NCBI GenBank assembly: GCA_930367205.1 | Contig: OV884015.1 | Span: 3,968,001-4,032,000, forward strand | Length of the DNA stretch: 64,000 nt | Reading direction: 5' to 3' | From: Acanthosoma haemorrhoidale | Lineage: Eukaryota > Arthropoda > Insecta > Hemiptera > Acanthosomatidae | In this document: in pieces, positions 21,601 through 33,114 of the stretch | Layout: every line of letters begins with the position of its first letter | How positions within the stretch are numbered: the first letter of the stretch is position 1 | Made by a program: the position numbers and the translations under genes | Notes under the pieces: generated by a model | Databases searched by the model: none | Told to the model about the DNA's origin: nothing | The model's input: the letters and a program-made list of their open reading frames with translations, nothing else

Positions 21601-22869
21601 ACAATATTAAAATGGAAATAATGTGTAGCATGCTAACGGATTCGTTCCTGAAATTCATTATGAATAAATGATAGGTCACATCATGGAACGTCTCTAAAAT
21701 TAAAAATACAAGGACACTGAAGAAATACTTTTGAACCTGAACAAAAAATATCAGCTGGCTCTCTGATGACATGTGTTGGCATTTCTGTAATCAAGTCATC
21801 GGTGTGTTTCGCTTCATCCGTCAGAGGTATGCTTTTTAGCTTGCCTAAGGAGTGCAATCTAGATTAGCGGTAGTTGTGCAAGTATATACTTAATCAGGGT
21901 TTACTCTTGAAGCAGTATATGCGTCCTGACCACTTGACCACTACATGAAATGAAGAAGCTGGCAGTTATCAGTCAAATGATAAAGGGAAATATATCATTC
22001 CGTTATCTAAAATATGTAGCTCATTAAAGACATAATGATGCATTATCTGTTAGTATCACTTGTCCTTTGAACGCGTTCGAGTGGCTTTAACGGAATCCGA
22101 TGAAAAAACGAAACTTGCTTTCTCTGTCAATTTTAAAAATAATGCACAGGCTTACTATTTTAATTTGGACATCCAAGACCCTCATCCGATTCCCTTTTGT
22201 GCACATAGCCCTGAGAAACAGAATAGATAGGGAATCAACATTTCTTTTATTGGGGGGTTTCCACCTTCGGATTATTCAATGGTAGTGTCCTTGATGGGTT
22301 GTCTCCTGAAGATTGTTCCCACGAGAAAGGAACCAAAAATGATTTTCAATAGTTTTTACGAGAGAGGTGTAATCTGTAAACGTAATGCTGCAGGAAATGA
22401 AACCATTTAAAAAGATGTTAAGAGTAATAAGGGCTAAAGGCTTAATTGCAATATAAAACTATCACGCTTACTTAATTTATTGGTCTCCCGGACCGGATAA
22501 ATAGATTGTAAAAAAAAATATTATTAATCCTTACTTGTTGCTTATAAATATTATAATATTTTATTTTATTCAGATGGCCGGTGTGAATTTAATTTTTTTT
22601 TCCAGAATTCTTAGGCATTGTTACATCCAAACCCGTTGCTATGTTGCTAGGCGTAATACGCCTGCTTTCCCAAAAACTCTTACTTATTCCTTTCCGCTTA
22701 GAATCTTCCTTGAAGTCTTAATATATAATCCGTTTTGATTTTTACTGATTCGACAACGGGCTCCTTTCACTGGGGATAGGAAGAACTAAGATTATTGCTT
22801 CTTCGCTAAGATTTAAATCTTTGAACAGCATAGTAGCATTAAAGATGATTCGTACATTTTCAGTTCGCC
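21601..22869. other. AT-rich non-genic sequence
   Basis: No gene recognised. It contains the second member of the short repeat at 22533-22582. Confidence 0.35.
22533..22582 (+). repeat. Short repeat ending in TTTATTCAGATGGCCGG, copy 2
   Basis: Second member of the pair described at 16066-16136, with a shorter AT spacer. An open frame of 55 codons follows the ATG at 22574 but has no recognisable domain. Confidence 0.45.
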
Positions 22870-23300
22870 AGGTGAGTTACGGCAGACAACAAGTCAGCTG
22901 CTGGCACAACAGTGGCCCAGATGACACCTAACCAGATGAGACAACCCACATTTATCAGGCCTTGTTATGGAAACAATAATTCGTCCTTCCCTAAGCAATA
23001 ACCCAGATGACGACCACCGGCGGAGGCAATATTCACCTATTTTCCCACGCCCGCTGAGGAGGCATGATATATTTCTCCCTATATAAACCTTCCCCAAATT
23101 TTACCCGTCGTCACTCAGTCACACTCTCTCTTCCCGCTTAGACGTAAGACAGTATCTAGTTACCTCGTTGTTTTTTTGAATAAACTCTTCTTGAAAGTCT
23201 ATCAGTGTAAACTTCTTTAACTGGCGTTTGCTTATTGGTCATGAATGCGTGGTTACCGCACTCTGTGGTCATTCACTATATCAACTATCCGGTCTTTTAC
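22870..23300 (+). promoter_or_regulatory. LTR-like segment: TATA box, TCAGT initiator and AATAAA
   Basis: TATATAAACC at about 23080-23089 is followed about 30 bases later by CACTCAGTCACAC (23112 onward), the spacing and initiator typical of arthropod RNA polymerase II core promoters. GAATAAACTC near 23180 is a polyadenylation-like signal some 65 bases downstream of the initiator. This U3-R-U5-like order over ~400 bp is what a solo LTR looks like. The ends and a target duplication could not be fixed, no internal retroviral-type genes are near, and no second copy lies in the window. It could instead be a host promoter. Confidence 0.4.
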
Positions 23301-25852
23301 AGAAATCTATAAAATTTCTACCCTATATTGTTTTACATTCGAAATGCACTGTGCACTCGTCCATGCAGTTTTGATGCAATCTCCTACCTGTGACAATTAT
23401 GGATAGTATATGTTAGGAGACGGAAGTTATGGATATAATAAGAAATGTATAGTTGCACTTTGTTTAAGAATTTCATAAAATGTAAAATTGGAAGATTACT
23501 GAAGAACATTGGTTGAACATCTAAATTTACAATGGTTGTACACATTAGAGATCCAGCATGGTGTTGGGTAGTCATGTGAGAATTCATCGATTCTTCTGAG
23601 GGCTGCTAACACCGTGAAGGGAATATTTGTTCTTGACAGTTCCCTCAAGCGAAATGGTCCGAACCCGCTGTTGTGGGATTTGACCTTTCTGCCCCTGTCG
23701 GTAGGTATACCTAATTACGAGGTTACCTGAGGATTAATAGCAGGGCGTATAGGAACGCTCTCAGGTCACTGCTCTATATTTAAGAGCCCCCCCCCACCGG
23801 TTTTAATTACTTATCCATATAAATAAATAAAATTCTCTTATTAAGCTGGAAGTCACGCTGTTTCAAAATCCATTGTTCACAGAACTGGTGAGTGAGGACA
23901 CTTCTTCCTAAGACCCGTCGGTGTTTGAAAATGCGCTAGTTCAATTCTTGGGGAATTCCTCATTAGTTCCACCTATGTGTAAAAGTTCTCAATATTTGCC
24001 GGTGGGCCCCTGGGATTCCCAAGCTATAATTTGTCATTCATTCAGATATATACACGAACTGACTTCGAGGTGAAATTAATAATGGAGCTGGACTCTAAAA
24101 AACAACCACAGTTTAGTTAATTTGTCTCTCTCTTCTCGACAATAGCTTTTCCCAACTGTTTATTGTTGGTGTCGTCGTTTTTCCGTCATCAAACATTTTT
24201 TATTTAATTTTCTGCGATCCCCCTCGGGTGTCGTCACAAACCGTGAACTCATTTTAAACAGATAAGAAAGAGGTTCATTAATATTTAATCACGTTTACGA
24301 CTCGTGTCAGATGTGCTAATTACGAAATTGTTAGCGGAGTAGATAAGCGTTTCACTATTATGTAATTTTTCTAGAAATTATTTTCGGCAAAACCTCTCGA
24401 TATGAGGAACTCTAATATCGCTATTTTCAAAATATTATATTTTTTTCTTAATGGTTATTATTTTGTGGTATTGACGCTTCTATAAAAATATTTAATACAT
24501 TTGGTAATGGGATTTGATATTGGTCGGATATCCTTGGTTTAAGCACAGCACATGCCGCTAAATTTTTCATTTGGCAAATAATTATCTGAACTAGTGGGAA
24601 CTGTTACATAACTTATGACTATAAAGTCATTATTTGATATTTGGTAAATTTAATGACGTTAGTAGGCAAACTAAATCTCAGATCTTAACGATAATTTACG
24701 ATAACTACTATTTGGCTTGAGATACAGTAACTACTCACATTTTATTGATACCAGACCTAGATTTCGTTGCAGGATTAGTTCAATGAAAGAGCCCCCCCCG
24801 GTCATATTTTTCCTTTGGCATTCAATTTTGAAATTTTTCAATTCCACTGTGACTCTTTAGCAGAAATAACGACGACACAAGATTCTACGCCAATCCTAGG
24901 CCAGTCCCCTTTGGCCTTAGGAAAAACCTGTTAGTCTAAGAATAATATGGATCGGTACTAGACACGTGATTCCTTTCCCTATCCGCGCTAAAATGTCAAC
25001 GGCACCACCGATATTTTATCTTAAATACCCAAAATGTTGTTAGACCAAATTGTTTATTAGATTTAAACACATATTCAAACTATCCAGAATATTCGTTATA
25101 GACAAGCAGTAGTACAAAAGTTCCCTAGTTAGGTTCAAACACTACCACCTCAAGTAATTTTTAGAAGTGTTTAAATGCGACACAATGCATATTTTTACAA
25201 GAACACATTCTACCTCTTAAAAAGGATATCAGAAAATAATATTGCTAACTATATCATATCGACTGATAGTTTCATTCTGGTTTTGTTCTTTCTTTTTTGT
25301 GGGTTTGTTTTATGTTTATTGTTAAGTACCACCTACCAATGACCAATCACTAAGAGAATGTAAAGCTGTATGTGCGATAGAAAATGTTATATCGACAATA
25401 ACCGCGACAACTAATTAACGAACAGTTTGCAAGAAAGATAAAGAACTCATTTCAAGCTGCGATAAAAGCGATATAGAATCCGAAGAGGGATGAATGTATG
25501 TTGGAGTTTGCAATAAGTTTTGTAACTGTACTTGAAATGGGTCTGTATTCATTTTCAAATTTTAATTAATGTCTGTTGTGTCAAGTTTGACTCTCAGTTT
25601 GTTACGCTCTGTTGTATAATACGATAGTACGGTTTTTTTTTTTTTTTTTTTTTTTTTTCATTACGGTGTTCTAAATGCCAACATCGAATAATTTTGTTTT
25701 CCCAAGTGCCAAGCTAAATTATTTTATGTAGACTAAAAAAAAAAAAGAAGTGTTTTTACTCACTCGAATGATATTTTCTTGCGAGGAGAATTCAGGAACG
25801 AAAAAAAACATGGCAACCGTTCGTTCTTGAACCTATTTTTTTATATAATAAT
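23301..25852. other. AT-rich non-genic sequence
   Basis: No gene recognised. C-runs occur near 23788 and 24790 and a poly-T run of about 26 bases at 25633-25658. Confidence 0.35.
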
Positions 25853-25865
25853 AACTAGTAATACT
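25853..25865. repeat. Target-site duplication of element A, left copy
   Basis: ACTAGTAATACTT lies directly against the poly-T (antisense poly-A) of element A and recurs at 37430-37442 directly against its 5' end. Confidence 0.85.
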
Positions 25866-26419
25866 TTTTTTTTTTTTTTTTTTTAACCCTTCCTGGGCTT
25901 TCGCCCACACGGGGAATCCTCATGGCCCGTGAAGCGGGCGCATGGGTCTGCTCGTCGACTATGGTGCGCGTATTCCGTGCAATGGGTGTTTGCAACGGTC
26001 AGCGCACCTTGGGTAATTCTGATTTTCTTTTTTATTTCAATCCAAAACACATTAAAAGTACCGAACAAAATTAAACGGAACTACAACTAAAAAAAAAAAA
26101 AAGAAAGGAAGGAAAACGATCCTGTTTCTTTGTAGAATTGACAATTGCAAAAGAAATAGAAAAATTTTCGTACTCCAACAGAGGAGAGAAAATAGTCAGG
26201 AAACAGTCCTGGTCCACTCTGGAACAAGCAGCAACAAAACAAAACTATATACATAAAAGAAAACAAAAGGAAGCCTATTATTTATATTTACACTTTTCTT
26301 ACTTACTAACTTATACTATATTTACAATTCCTACATAATAACTTACACTATATTTACATCCTTACATCTACCCTAACTAACTTATTTACTATATATACAT
26401 GGGGGTGTATCCTCTAGAC

Positions 26420-28936
26420 CAGGTATGGGCAACCTTTGACATGTTATGGGCCAAACTTTAGTGTGCAAATACGTTCGCGGGCCGCGTTTAAAAGTAGTGC
26501 ATTTTAAAGTAGTGTTCATAATTTTTAGCGATAGATATCAGTCAGCCATGAAATAATACGACAATGTTATTACAACACAATTTATTAAAATAACAAAATG
26601 AAATGAAAAAATAGGTACCTACAGCATTAAATTAAATCGTTAAATTTAGAATTGTTACAAACTACGAAAGTTAAATAGCGACACCGAAATCAATGAGACA
26701 CTTGAGCTTGAATTTGGGAAACTAATTCATCGATGTTTGGATTAATTCCACTGGTACAAAGACGTAAAGAATTTTCCAAATTATCGTCAGTCAGCCTTGT
26801 ACGATGTTTTGATTTATTAACTTTCATCAATGAAAAGAACTGTTCGCATTTATAAGTACTGCCAAACGCACAAATCAATCTTCTTGCAAATTTTCTAAGC
26901 TGCGGAAAATGGTCTTCTTCGAGGTATTTTTTGTAGAAATCGCACAACTCCACGTCTTCAAATTTAGATTTTAGGAGTGAGTTTTCTTGAATCTCGATCA
27001 ACTCCATTTGCAAGTGTATTGGAGCATTTTGTACATTACTTTTTGTTGGAGTAGCAAATAAATTGAAACAGTCTTCCATGTGTTTGAAATCGCTAAATCT
27101 GATCGAAAATTGCTCCGACAGTAACTTGAGTTCTTCAGCATATTGAGCGTAAGCAATATTTTCATACGCAGAGAGCGTGGTGAAATGGTAACTGTTACCA
27201 GACAGCATATGTGCCTCCCACAAGCGGATTTTGTTCTGAAACGCTTTCAAATGGCTGTACAAATCATTTACTAACTGTCCTTGTTTTTGAAGTTTCAAAT
27301 TTAAATCATTCAAATGGCCTGTAAGGTCGACAAGAAATGCTAAGTCACATATCCATTTTGCGTCACTCAATTCAGATAGTGGTTTATCTTTTATTTGCAT
27401 AAATTCTGCTATCTCATTTCTAAGCTCGTAAAACCGTTTCAGCATTTTCCCTTTGCTTAGCCATCTGACTTCACAATAATATGTTACGTCGTCATACTCG
27501 GCTGATATTTCATCCAAAAACGCCTTGAACTGACGATGGTTAAGCCCTCGGGATCGAATAAAATTGATGGTTTTTACTACCACATTCATAACATTCTGGA
27601 GTCGAATGGACTTAGAACACAAGTTCTGTTGGTGGATAATGCAATGAAGGACTATCAAACCATCTTTTTGCACATTTAATTCAGTTGCTTTTTCATTCAA
27701 AATTCCGATGAAACCTTTACGTAAGCCGACCATAGAAGGTGCACCATCTGTGCATACTCCAACTAATTTCGACCATGGCAAGCCAAAACTTGTGAATACC
27801 TTTTGAACTTCATTAAAAATGTCCTCTCCTGTAGTGGTTCCTTTTAGCGGCTGTAAAGCAAGCAATTCCTCAGTAATAGTGAATTCTTTATCAACACCTC
27901 GAATAAATATAGCCAGTTGAGCTATGTCAGACAAATCGGTGCTCTCGTCTAATGCTATGGAAAATGATTCAATACCAGTCATACGGCCAGTCAATGTTGT
28001 TTTTATATCATTAGCCATCATTTCTATACGTCGTACAACGGTTCGTCTTGACAAACTAATTTTTTCAAATTCATTTTTCTTTTCAGGACACAAAACACTG
28101 CAAACTTCTGACATACACTCCTTGATAAATTCTCCTTCGGCAAATGGTTTCAATGACTTTGCCAATTTTGAACTAACTATAAAACTAGCTTTCACAACAT
28201 TATCAAGTTGTGTTCTTTGTCTATGAAATATTTGCTGCTGTTTTTCCAAATTTGCGGTAAGTTTCTGGATTTTGTCTTTTCTTATTTGTCCTGTCAGTGA
28301 GAGCAGCGTAGGATGCTTAGTTGAGTAATGCCTCTTTATATTGAATTCTTTCATCACCGAAATGGATTCATTACACATCAAACAAATAGGCTTACCATTG
28401 TGCAAGATAAAGAAGAATTCTTCAGTCCATTTTTCTTGAAACTGGCGACCCTCTGCATCTACTTTTCGTTTCCTTCCACCAGACATCATTTTCATTTACT
28501 TATCGTTCGATAAACTTAATAAGAAAATAGGTATAATTAGTAAGCACTCAAGATGCACACAAAGTCACAAAGCAAACTTATCACCACGGTAGCTCGAATA
28601 GGACTGAACTAAGTTCCGGCCATCCACCCGCTTATATAGGCAAAATGAAGGAATGATCTAGAATCGTCTAGTGTAGAACAATACAATTGCGAAGCAATAA
28701 TCCTTTGTTGCGCCGCCAGTGTGGCGGCAAACATCAATGGCTTTGAACTTTGATGTTTGCCGCCTCACTCTTTGATGATCACCGCCACTCGGCTTGCTCG
28801 CTCACTTGATTCCATGAGTATGAGTAAGTAGTGTATTTTTTTTTTTTAAATTGGGTTTTTCAAAATGTCTCGCGGGCCGGATCAAATCTTACAGCGGGCC
28901 GGATCCGGCCCGCGGGCCGGCTGTTGCCCACATACG
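26420..28936 (-). mobile_element. hAT transposon with intact transposase and 8-bp target duplication
   Basis: The ends are CAGGTATGGGCAACC (26420) and, inverted, CGTATGTGGGCAACA (from 28936), sharing T.TGGGCAAC. The direct repeat CTCTAGAC flanks both sides (26412-26419 and 28937-28944). Eight bases with T at position 2, A at position 7 and TA in the middle fits hAT target preferences. Subterminal GC-rich words (GCGGGCCG repeated near 28870-28918; GCGGGCCGCG near 26478) resemble the internal repeats hAT transposases bind. It interrupts the last codons of ORF2 of element A. A second, partial copy at 32461-33555 is part of the tandem duplication, not a second insertion. Confidence 0.92.
26690..28495 (-). 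CDS. hAT-family transposase (GTF2IRD2/ZBED-like), 601 aa, uninterrupted
   Basis: Cuts and rejoins the hAT ends by the hairpin-forming DDE mechanism, in the nucleus. From the N-terminus: a BED-type zinc finger with C38, C41, H56 and H61 (CLMC ... HYSTKH) for DNA binding; helical segment 70-150; first catalytic Asp at D183 in SIALDESTDLSD; second at D250 in GVCTDGAPSM; the hAT C-x-x-H motif at 285-288 (LHCIIHQQ). A long helical insertion spans ~300-520. The C-terminal dimerisation region contains the probable catalytic Glu at 551 (YKCEQFFSLMKVNKSKHR). All 601 codons are open from ATG at 28495 to a stop at 26690, with no frameshift. The sequence class is the one from which vertebrate GTF2IRD2-type genes derive. 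Being complete inside matched ends, it is probably a recently mobile element, not a domesticated gene. Confidence 0.92.
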   Translation of the reverse strand: MKMMSGGRKRKVDAEGRQFQEKWTEEFFFILHNGKPICLMCNESISVMKEFNIKRHYSTKHPTLLSLTGQIRKDKIQKLTANLEKQQQIFHRQRTQLDNVVKASFIVSSKLAKSLKPFAEGEFIKECMSEVCSVLCPEKKNEFEKISLSRRTVVRRIEMMANDIKTTLTGRMTGIESFSIALDESTDLSDIAQLAIFIRGVDKEFTITEELLALQPLKGTTTGEDIFNEVQKVFTSFGLPWSKLVGVCTDGAPSMVGLRKGFIGILNEKATELNVQKDGLIVLHCIIHQQNLCSKSIRLQNVMNVVVKTINFIRSRGLNHRQFKAFLDEISAEYDDVTYYCEVRWLSKGKMLKRFYELRNEIAEFMQIKDKPLSELSDAKWICDLAFLVDLTGHLNDLNLKLQKQGQLVNDLYSHLKAFQNKIRLWEAHMLSGNSYHFTTLSAYENIAYAQYAEELKLLSEQFSIRFSDFKHMEDCFNLFATPTKSNVQNAPIHLQMELIEIQENSLLKSKFEDVELCDFYKKYLEEDHFPQLRKFARRLICAFGSTYKCEQFFSLMKVNKSKHRTRLTDDNLENSLRLCTSGINPNIDELVSQIQAQVSH

Positions 28937-28944
28937 CTCTAGAC

Positions 28945-30757
28945 CCTACTCTAAGTTTACAGTGACTCTCTCCCCATCCGGCGGTACAACGCTGGCTTCG
29001 CCTGCAGGGTCTCGATGAGGAAGAAGCCCCACGCCCACCAGATTGCCCCGGGAAATGGTAAAGTGTCCGGGCCCTTGCATATCCACCCACAAACTCGCGG
29101 AAGGCGGTGTAATTACTTTCGCTGCTTACCAGCTCCGGTTGGTCCTTCTGTCCCAAGGTATAGGCCCCTATCTTCCTTAACAGTCGCGCTCTTGCCGGCT
29201 CCAGTGCGTGGCACGTGAGCACCACGTGCTCCGCCGTGTCTTCAAGCCCGCAGTGAGGGCAGTTCCTGTTTGGGGCCCTCTTCATTTCAAACAGCTTGGA
29301 TCTGAAGCCCCCGTGTCCCGTAAGGACCTGTGACGCCCAGTAGTCCGGGGAGACCCATTTCGCCCTCAGCCTGCCCTGGACTGAGGGGAAGTACCTCTTT
29401 AGGGTGCTCCCTTTCGTCGTGGTCAGCCACCTATGGTTCCACATCTCTACGGTCCACTCTCTAATGAGGGCCTTCCACCTACCCGGCTGTTCTTCTATCC
29501 TTTCCCGGAGGGAGAGTGGGAGTTCTTCCATAAGAACAGCTGTCACTCTGTCGCCAAGGTATTTTATGTGGGGCGAGAGGCTGAGGCGTTTCCCCAGTCT
29601 CACACCCAGGTACGTCAGCTCCGCGCCCACAGCAATCCTTCTCCCTTCTCCAAGGTCCAGCCTCATCGGGTGGGCGCGGTCGATTTTTCCTCTAACCAGG
29701 GTGACAGCAGTATTTTCCGCAGCCATGGTCATCTTCATACTGGTGCACCACCGCTCAACGACGCTTGCACAGGCGCACGATCTTCTCACCACCTCCGCTC
29801 TTGAGTTCCCCGCGATAGTAGTCGCAAGGTCGTCCACGTATGCTACCGCGGGGAAACCATTTTCCTCCAGGGTCACAAGGACCTTGTTGAATACAATCTT
29901 CCAGAGGGCAGGACCCAGCACTGAGCCTTGGGGGCACCCTCGCTCCACTGGTTATTCCACCTCGTACGCCTCTCTCCTTATGACCGCCCTACGTTCGTTT
30001 AAATAACTCCTGGCCAGTTCATATTACTCAGATTACTGGGGCACCCCAGACCCTGCAGCTCTCTTAGAACGTAGGGCCACCACACCCTGTCAAAGGCGGA
30101 GGAAATGTCAAAGGTCATCACCAGCACGAACTTGGAGCGAGTAGCTTCCACGTCCTCCCTGATCCTCTCCAAGGCGTCAGCCGTGCTCCTGCCCTTACAG
30201 GATCCAAACTGCCGTGGGTGGTCTGCTCTCTGGAATACCTCCCGCATCGCCGTATGCATCAGCCGCTCCAGGACTTTGCTCATGACGGGTAGGAGACTGA
30301 TAGGCCTATAGCTTTTGATGGCCGTCATGTCCCGATCCACGCCTTTGGGGATGAGGTGGAGCTCAGCTCTCTTCCAGCTCCTTGGGAATTCCCCGTGGTC
30401 GAGGCATGGGTTTATGATGCCAAGCAGCCTCCTTTCGACCAGCGGACATGACGCCTTCAGCATAGCTGCGTCAATTTCGTCCAGTCCTGGAGCTCTCCCT
30501 ATCCTCTGCTTCTGAACGGCGATGCGGAGGTCCCATATATCCCATGGCGGGGACAGGTCCGTACCTGGGGGTGCTTGGGTCGCCTCCCGCACCCAGCTAT
30601 CATTGGCGGAGTCGTTTGCCACCTGGGGTATGTCGCCTCCATGTAGAACCTGGTGGCCTCTTCCGGGGAGGTGGCCTGCTGATCGCCGCTCTTCAGTGCA
30701 GCGAGTACCTTGCACTGGCCACCTCTGGCCATTGCCACTCGTTACGGGATACCCCAT
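28945..30757 (-). pseudogene. ORF2 reverse transcriptase half of element A, left copy
   Basis: R1-clade reverse transcriptase that would copy element RNA at a nicked chromosomal site. From the 5' side: thumb-proximal N-terminal part with APGLDEIDAAMLK, YRPISLLPVMSKVLERL, QFGSCKGRSTADAL and VMTFDISSAFDRVWW (30480-30040); then RGCPQGSVLGPALW and the catalytic AYVDDLATTIAG near 29825. A C-terminal zinc motif CPHCGLEDTAEHVVLTC lies near 29250. Defects: a frame change around 30640-30740 (the expected residues continue in the overlapping frame 30738-30499), another near 30000, and an in-frame TAA at 29952-29954. The last codons are interrupted by the hAT at 28944, so the frame reads into the hAT end. 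Identical defects occur in the right copy. Confidence 0.88.
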
Positions 30758-31854
30758 GGATTCTTCTCCGACTCCCTCTTCACGTACTCATCCCAGGTTT
30801 CCCTCCGGGTTCTCCCGATCTCTTTCTTATATCTATTGTTCATCGCCCTGTACCGGGCCCGGAGGGCTTCACGGACCTGCTCGTTCCTGCTCCTTTGGTA
30901 CTCTCGCCTCGCCTTGTAGAGCTGTCTCTTGGCCTGTGTTAAGGCGGGCGTCCACCATGGGTTGCTCCTCTGTCTAGCCTTCCTACGCTGGAGGGTAGCT
31001 TCTGCTGCGTCCCGCATAGCATCTGTGAGGGACGCAACTCTCTCCCTTACGCCCTCCGGTACCTGGGGATCATCCCCTCGGAGGGCCCATACGTCGTCCA
31101 CTAGCCTACCCTCCAGTTCTGCGACATATGCAGACCACCCAACTCCTCGGGTAATGTATCCTCGGGGGTTACTCTCGGTATTCTCGGCCCCCGCTGCCAC
31201 CTCAAAGGAAATTGAATTGTGGTCGCTGCTGGTTTCCGATGACACCCTGTGGTTTCTAACCCTGCCTGCAAGGGAGATCGAGGACATTGTTACATCAATC
31301 CAGCTGGAGCCCTGCGCCCCCACGAACGTCGGCGGGCCCTGGTCGCTGTTGTGGACGATGAAGTTGCTGGCAGCCACGAAGTCTGCGACCTTCACTCCCC
31401 TTCTATTGGTGTGGTTTGACCCCCACGCCGTATGCCAAGCGTTGGTGTCGGCTCCTACTATCTCGTCTCGACCACCCCTCTCCTGGATTCCTGTTGCTAG
31501 GAAATCTAGCATATCTGTCGGGTCCTCATCCGTTGGGAGGTATAGAGAGGAGACAACCAACTTCCTCACCCCCCACCCCAGGTAACCTGTCGCCAAATCC
31601 TCCCGGCTATACTGGTTTAGGGACATCACGTCCAGCGTGGGGTTGCATACTATTACTGCCGCCCTGGGCCTCCTCCCTTGGCTGCCCATCGCGATAACCC
31701 TGCACGTAGATCCAAAACCAGCTACTTTGTTCCTTTGGCAGTACGGTTCCTGGACCAGCATGACATCGTATCTACGAGTGAGGGCCGACAACTCCGTAGC
31801 GACCGTCCTGCTCTTGGCCATATTAACCTGTATTATCTTCAAGTGTCTATTCAT
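30742..31854 (-). pseudogene. ORF2 N-terminal AP-endonuclease domain of element A, left copy
   Basis: 370 codons from the ATG at 31854. Apurinic-type endonuclease that nicks the target to prime reverse transcription. Catalytic and metal-binding residues are visible: N11 (IIQVNMAKS), E36 (MLVQEPY), D136/N138 (GADTNAWHTAWGS), D187 (SSWIDVTM) and D211/H212 (SSDHNSISF). A basic linker follows (RRKARQRSNPWWTPALTQAK ... GRTRRETWDEYVKRESEKNP), typical of the R1 clade. The start overlaps the ORF1 stop by 8 bases (ATGAATAG), an arrangement used in this clade for coupled translation. The domain itself looks intact but the frame is lost after NPWGIP, before the reverse transcriptase. Confidence 0.88.
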
Positions 31855-32460
31855 ACTTGGTCCGTTTTAGGAGGCCCTCCACCTCCTTAAAAAGCTGCGG
31901 ACACTCCGTGGCTTCTGACGGGTGCTTTGCGGCTGTTTCTGGACACCCTGCCCTAATACACCCAGCACATCTGGGTCCATCCTCCTTTCGGGGGCAGGCA
32001 TCTGCTGTATGCCCCTCCCCCGCAAACCATCTGCAGGTCTTTTGTGTCGCCTTACACGTGGCCCTGGTATGACCGTACCCTTGGCACGTTGAGCAACTGG
32101 TGGCGTCCAAGTAGTCCTTTACCCCTATCCGGTGCCATCCCCCTACCCACACGTCAGCCCTTAGCAGGCCAAACCTAACACCCGGGGTTGTTTCTACCAC
32201 CCAGTTTGTGAACACGGGGTCTCGGGTAGCCCCTACCTCGTACACTATCCTAAGGGCCCTTCCCTTCTGTTCCCCTGAGAAGCCCTCAAAGTGGGGGTCA
32301 ATTTTGGTCAGGGCCTTCCAAACCTCAATGGTTAGGTCCTCCTTCTTCCACGTCCTGGGGACACCCCTGAGCACTAGTCTCGGTCCTCTCCTCTCAGCTA
32401 ACCTTGACGTCAGCCCCACTGTTTCCGTCGACTTGATGATTTTTAGGGCGTCGTCCATAC
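31847..32460 (-). pseudogene. ORF1 of element A, left copy, 5' part removed by the duplication breakpoint
   Basis: The C-terminal ~200 residues of the gag-like RNA-binding protein. The frame is cut at 32460, where the duplicated hAT sequence begins. It shows the zinc-knuckle region described under the right copy. The upstream hAT-derived frame (32461-33114) reads through the junction for only five codons in a different frame. Confidence 0.85.
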
Positions 32461-33114
32461 TTTTAGCGGCTGTAAAGCAAGCAATTCCTCAGTAATAGTG
32501 AATTCTTTATCAACACCTCGAATAAATATAGCCAGTTGAGCTATGTCAGACAAATCGGTGCTCTCGTCTAATGCTATGGAAAATGATTCAATACCAGTCA
32601 TACGGCCAGTCAATGTTGTTTTTATATCATTAGCCATCATTTCTATACGTCGTACAACGGTTCGTCTTGACAAACTAATTTTTTCAAATTCATTTTTCTT
32701 TTCAGGACACAAAACACTGCAAACTTCTGACATACACTCCTTGATAAATTCTCCTTCGGCAAATGGTTTCAATGACTTTGCCAATTTTGAACTAACTATA
32801 AAACTAGCTTTCACAACATTATCAAGTTGTGTTCTTTGTCTATGAAATATTTGCTGCTGTTTTTCCAAATTTGCGGTAAGTTTCTGGATTTTGTCTTTTC
32901 TTATTTGTCCTGTCAGTGAGAGCAGCGTAGGATGCTTAGTTGAGTAATGCCTCTTTATATTGAATTCTTTCATCACCGAAATGGATTCATTACACATCAA
33001 ACAAATAGGCTTACCATTGTGCAAGATAAAGAAGAATTCTTCAGTCCATTTTTCTTGAAACTGGCGACCCTCTGCATCTACTTTTCGTTTCCTTCCACCA
33101 GACATCATTTTCAT
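32461..33114 (-). pseudogene. Truncated hAT transposase, N-terminal 218 residues only
   Basis: The same sequence as the first 218 codons of the transposase at 28495, from its ATG at 33114 to the duplication junction at 32461, then five foreign codons (VWTTP) and a stop. It retains the BED-type zinc finger and the first catalytic Asp region (D183) but lacks the second Asp and the catalytic Glu. If expressed it would be a DNA-binding fragment. Its upstream sequence, including the right hAT end (33555), is also duplicated. Confidence 0.88.

Larger units (their letters stand above)
27842..32460. repeat. 4,619-bp tandem duplication, copy 1 (left)
   Basis: Begins in hAT transposase codon 218 (TTTTAGCGGCTG) and ends in ORF1 of element A. 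It is followed immediately by a second copy at constant offset 4,619. All frames read the same in both copies and no mismatch was noticed in the stretches compared. At the breakpoints the bases CTT are shared, consistent with microhomology joining. Confidence 0.93.

Noticed and set aside
29404..30977. Long plus-strand frames opposite ORF2 of element A (and their right-copy twins)
   Set aside because: They are antisense shadows of the GC-rich reverse transcriptase and endonuclease frames.
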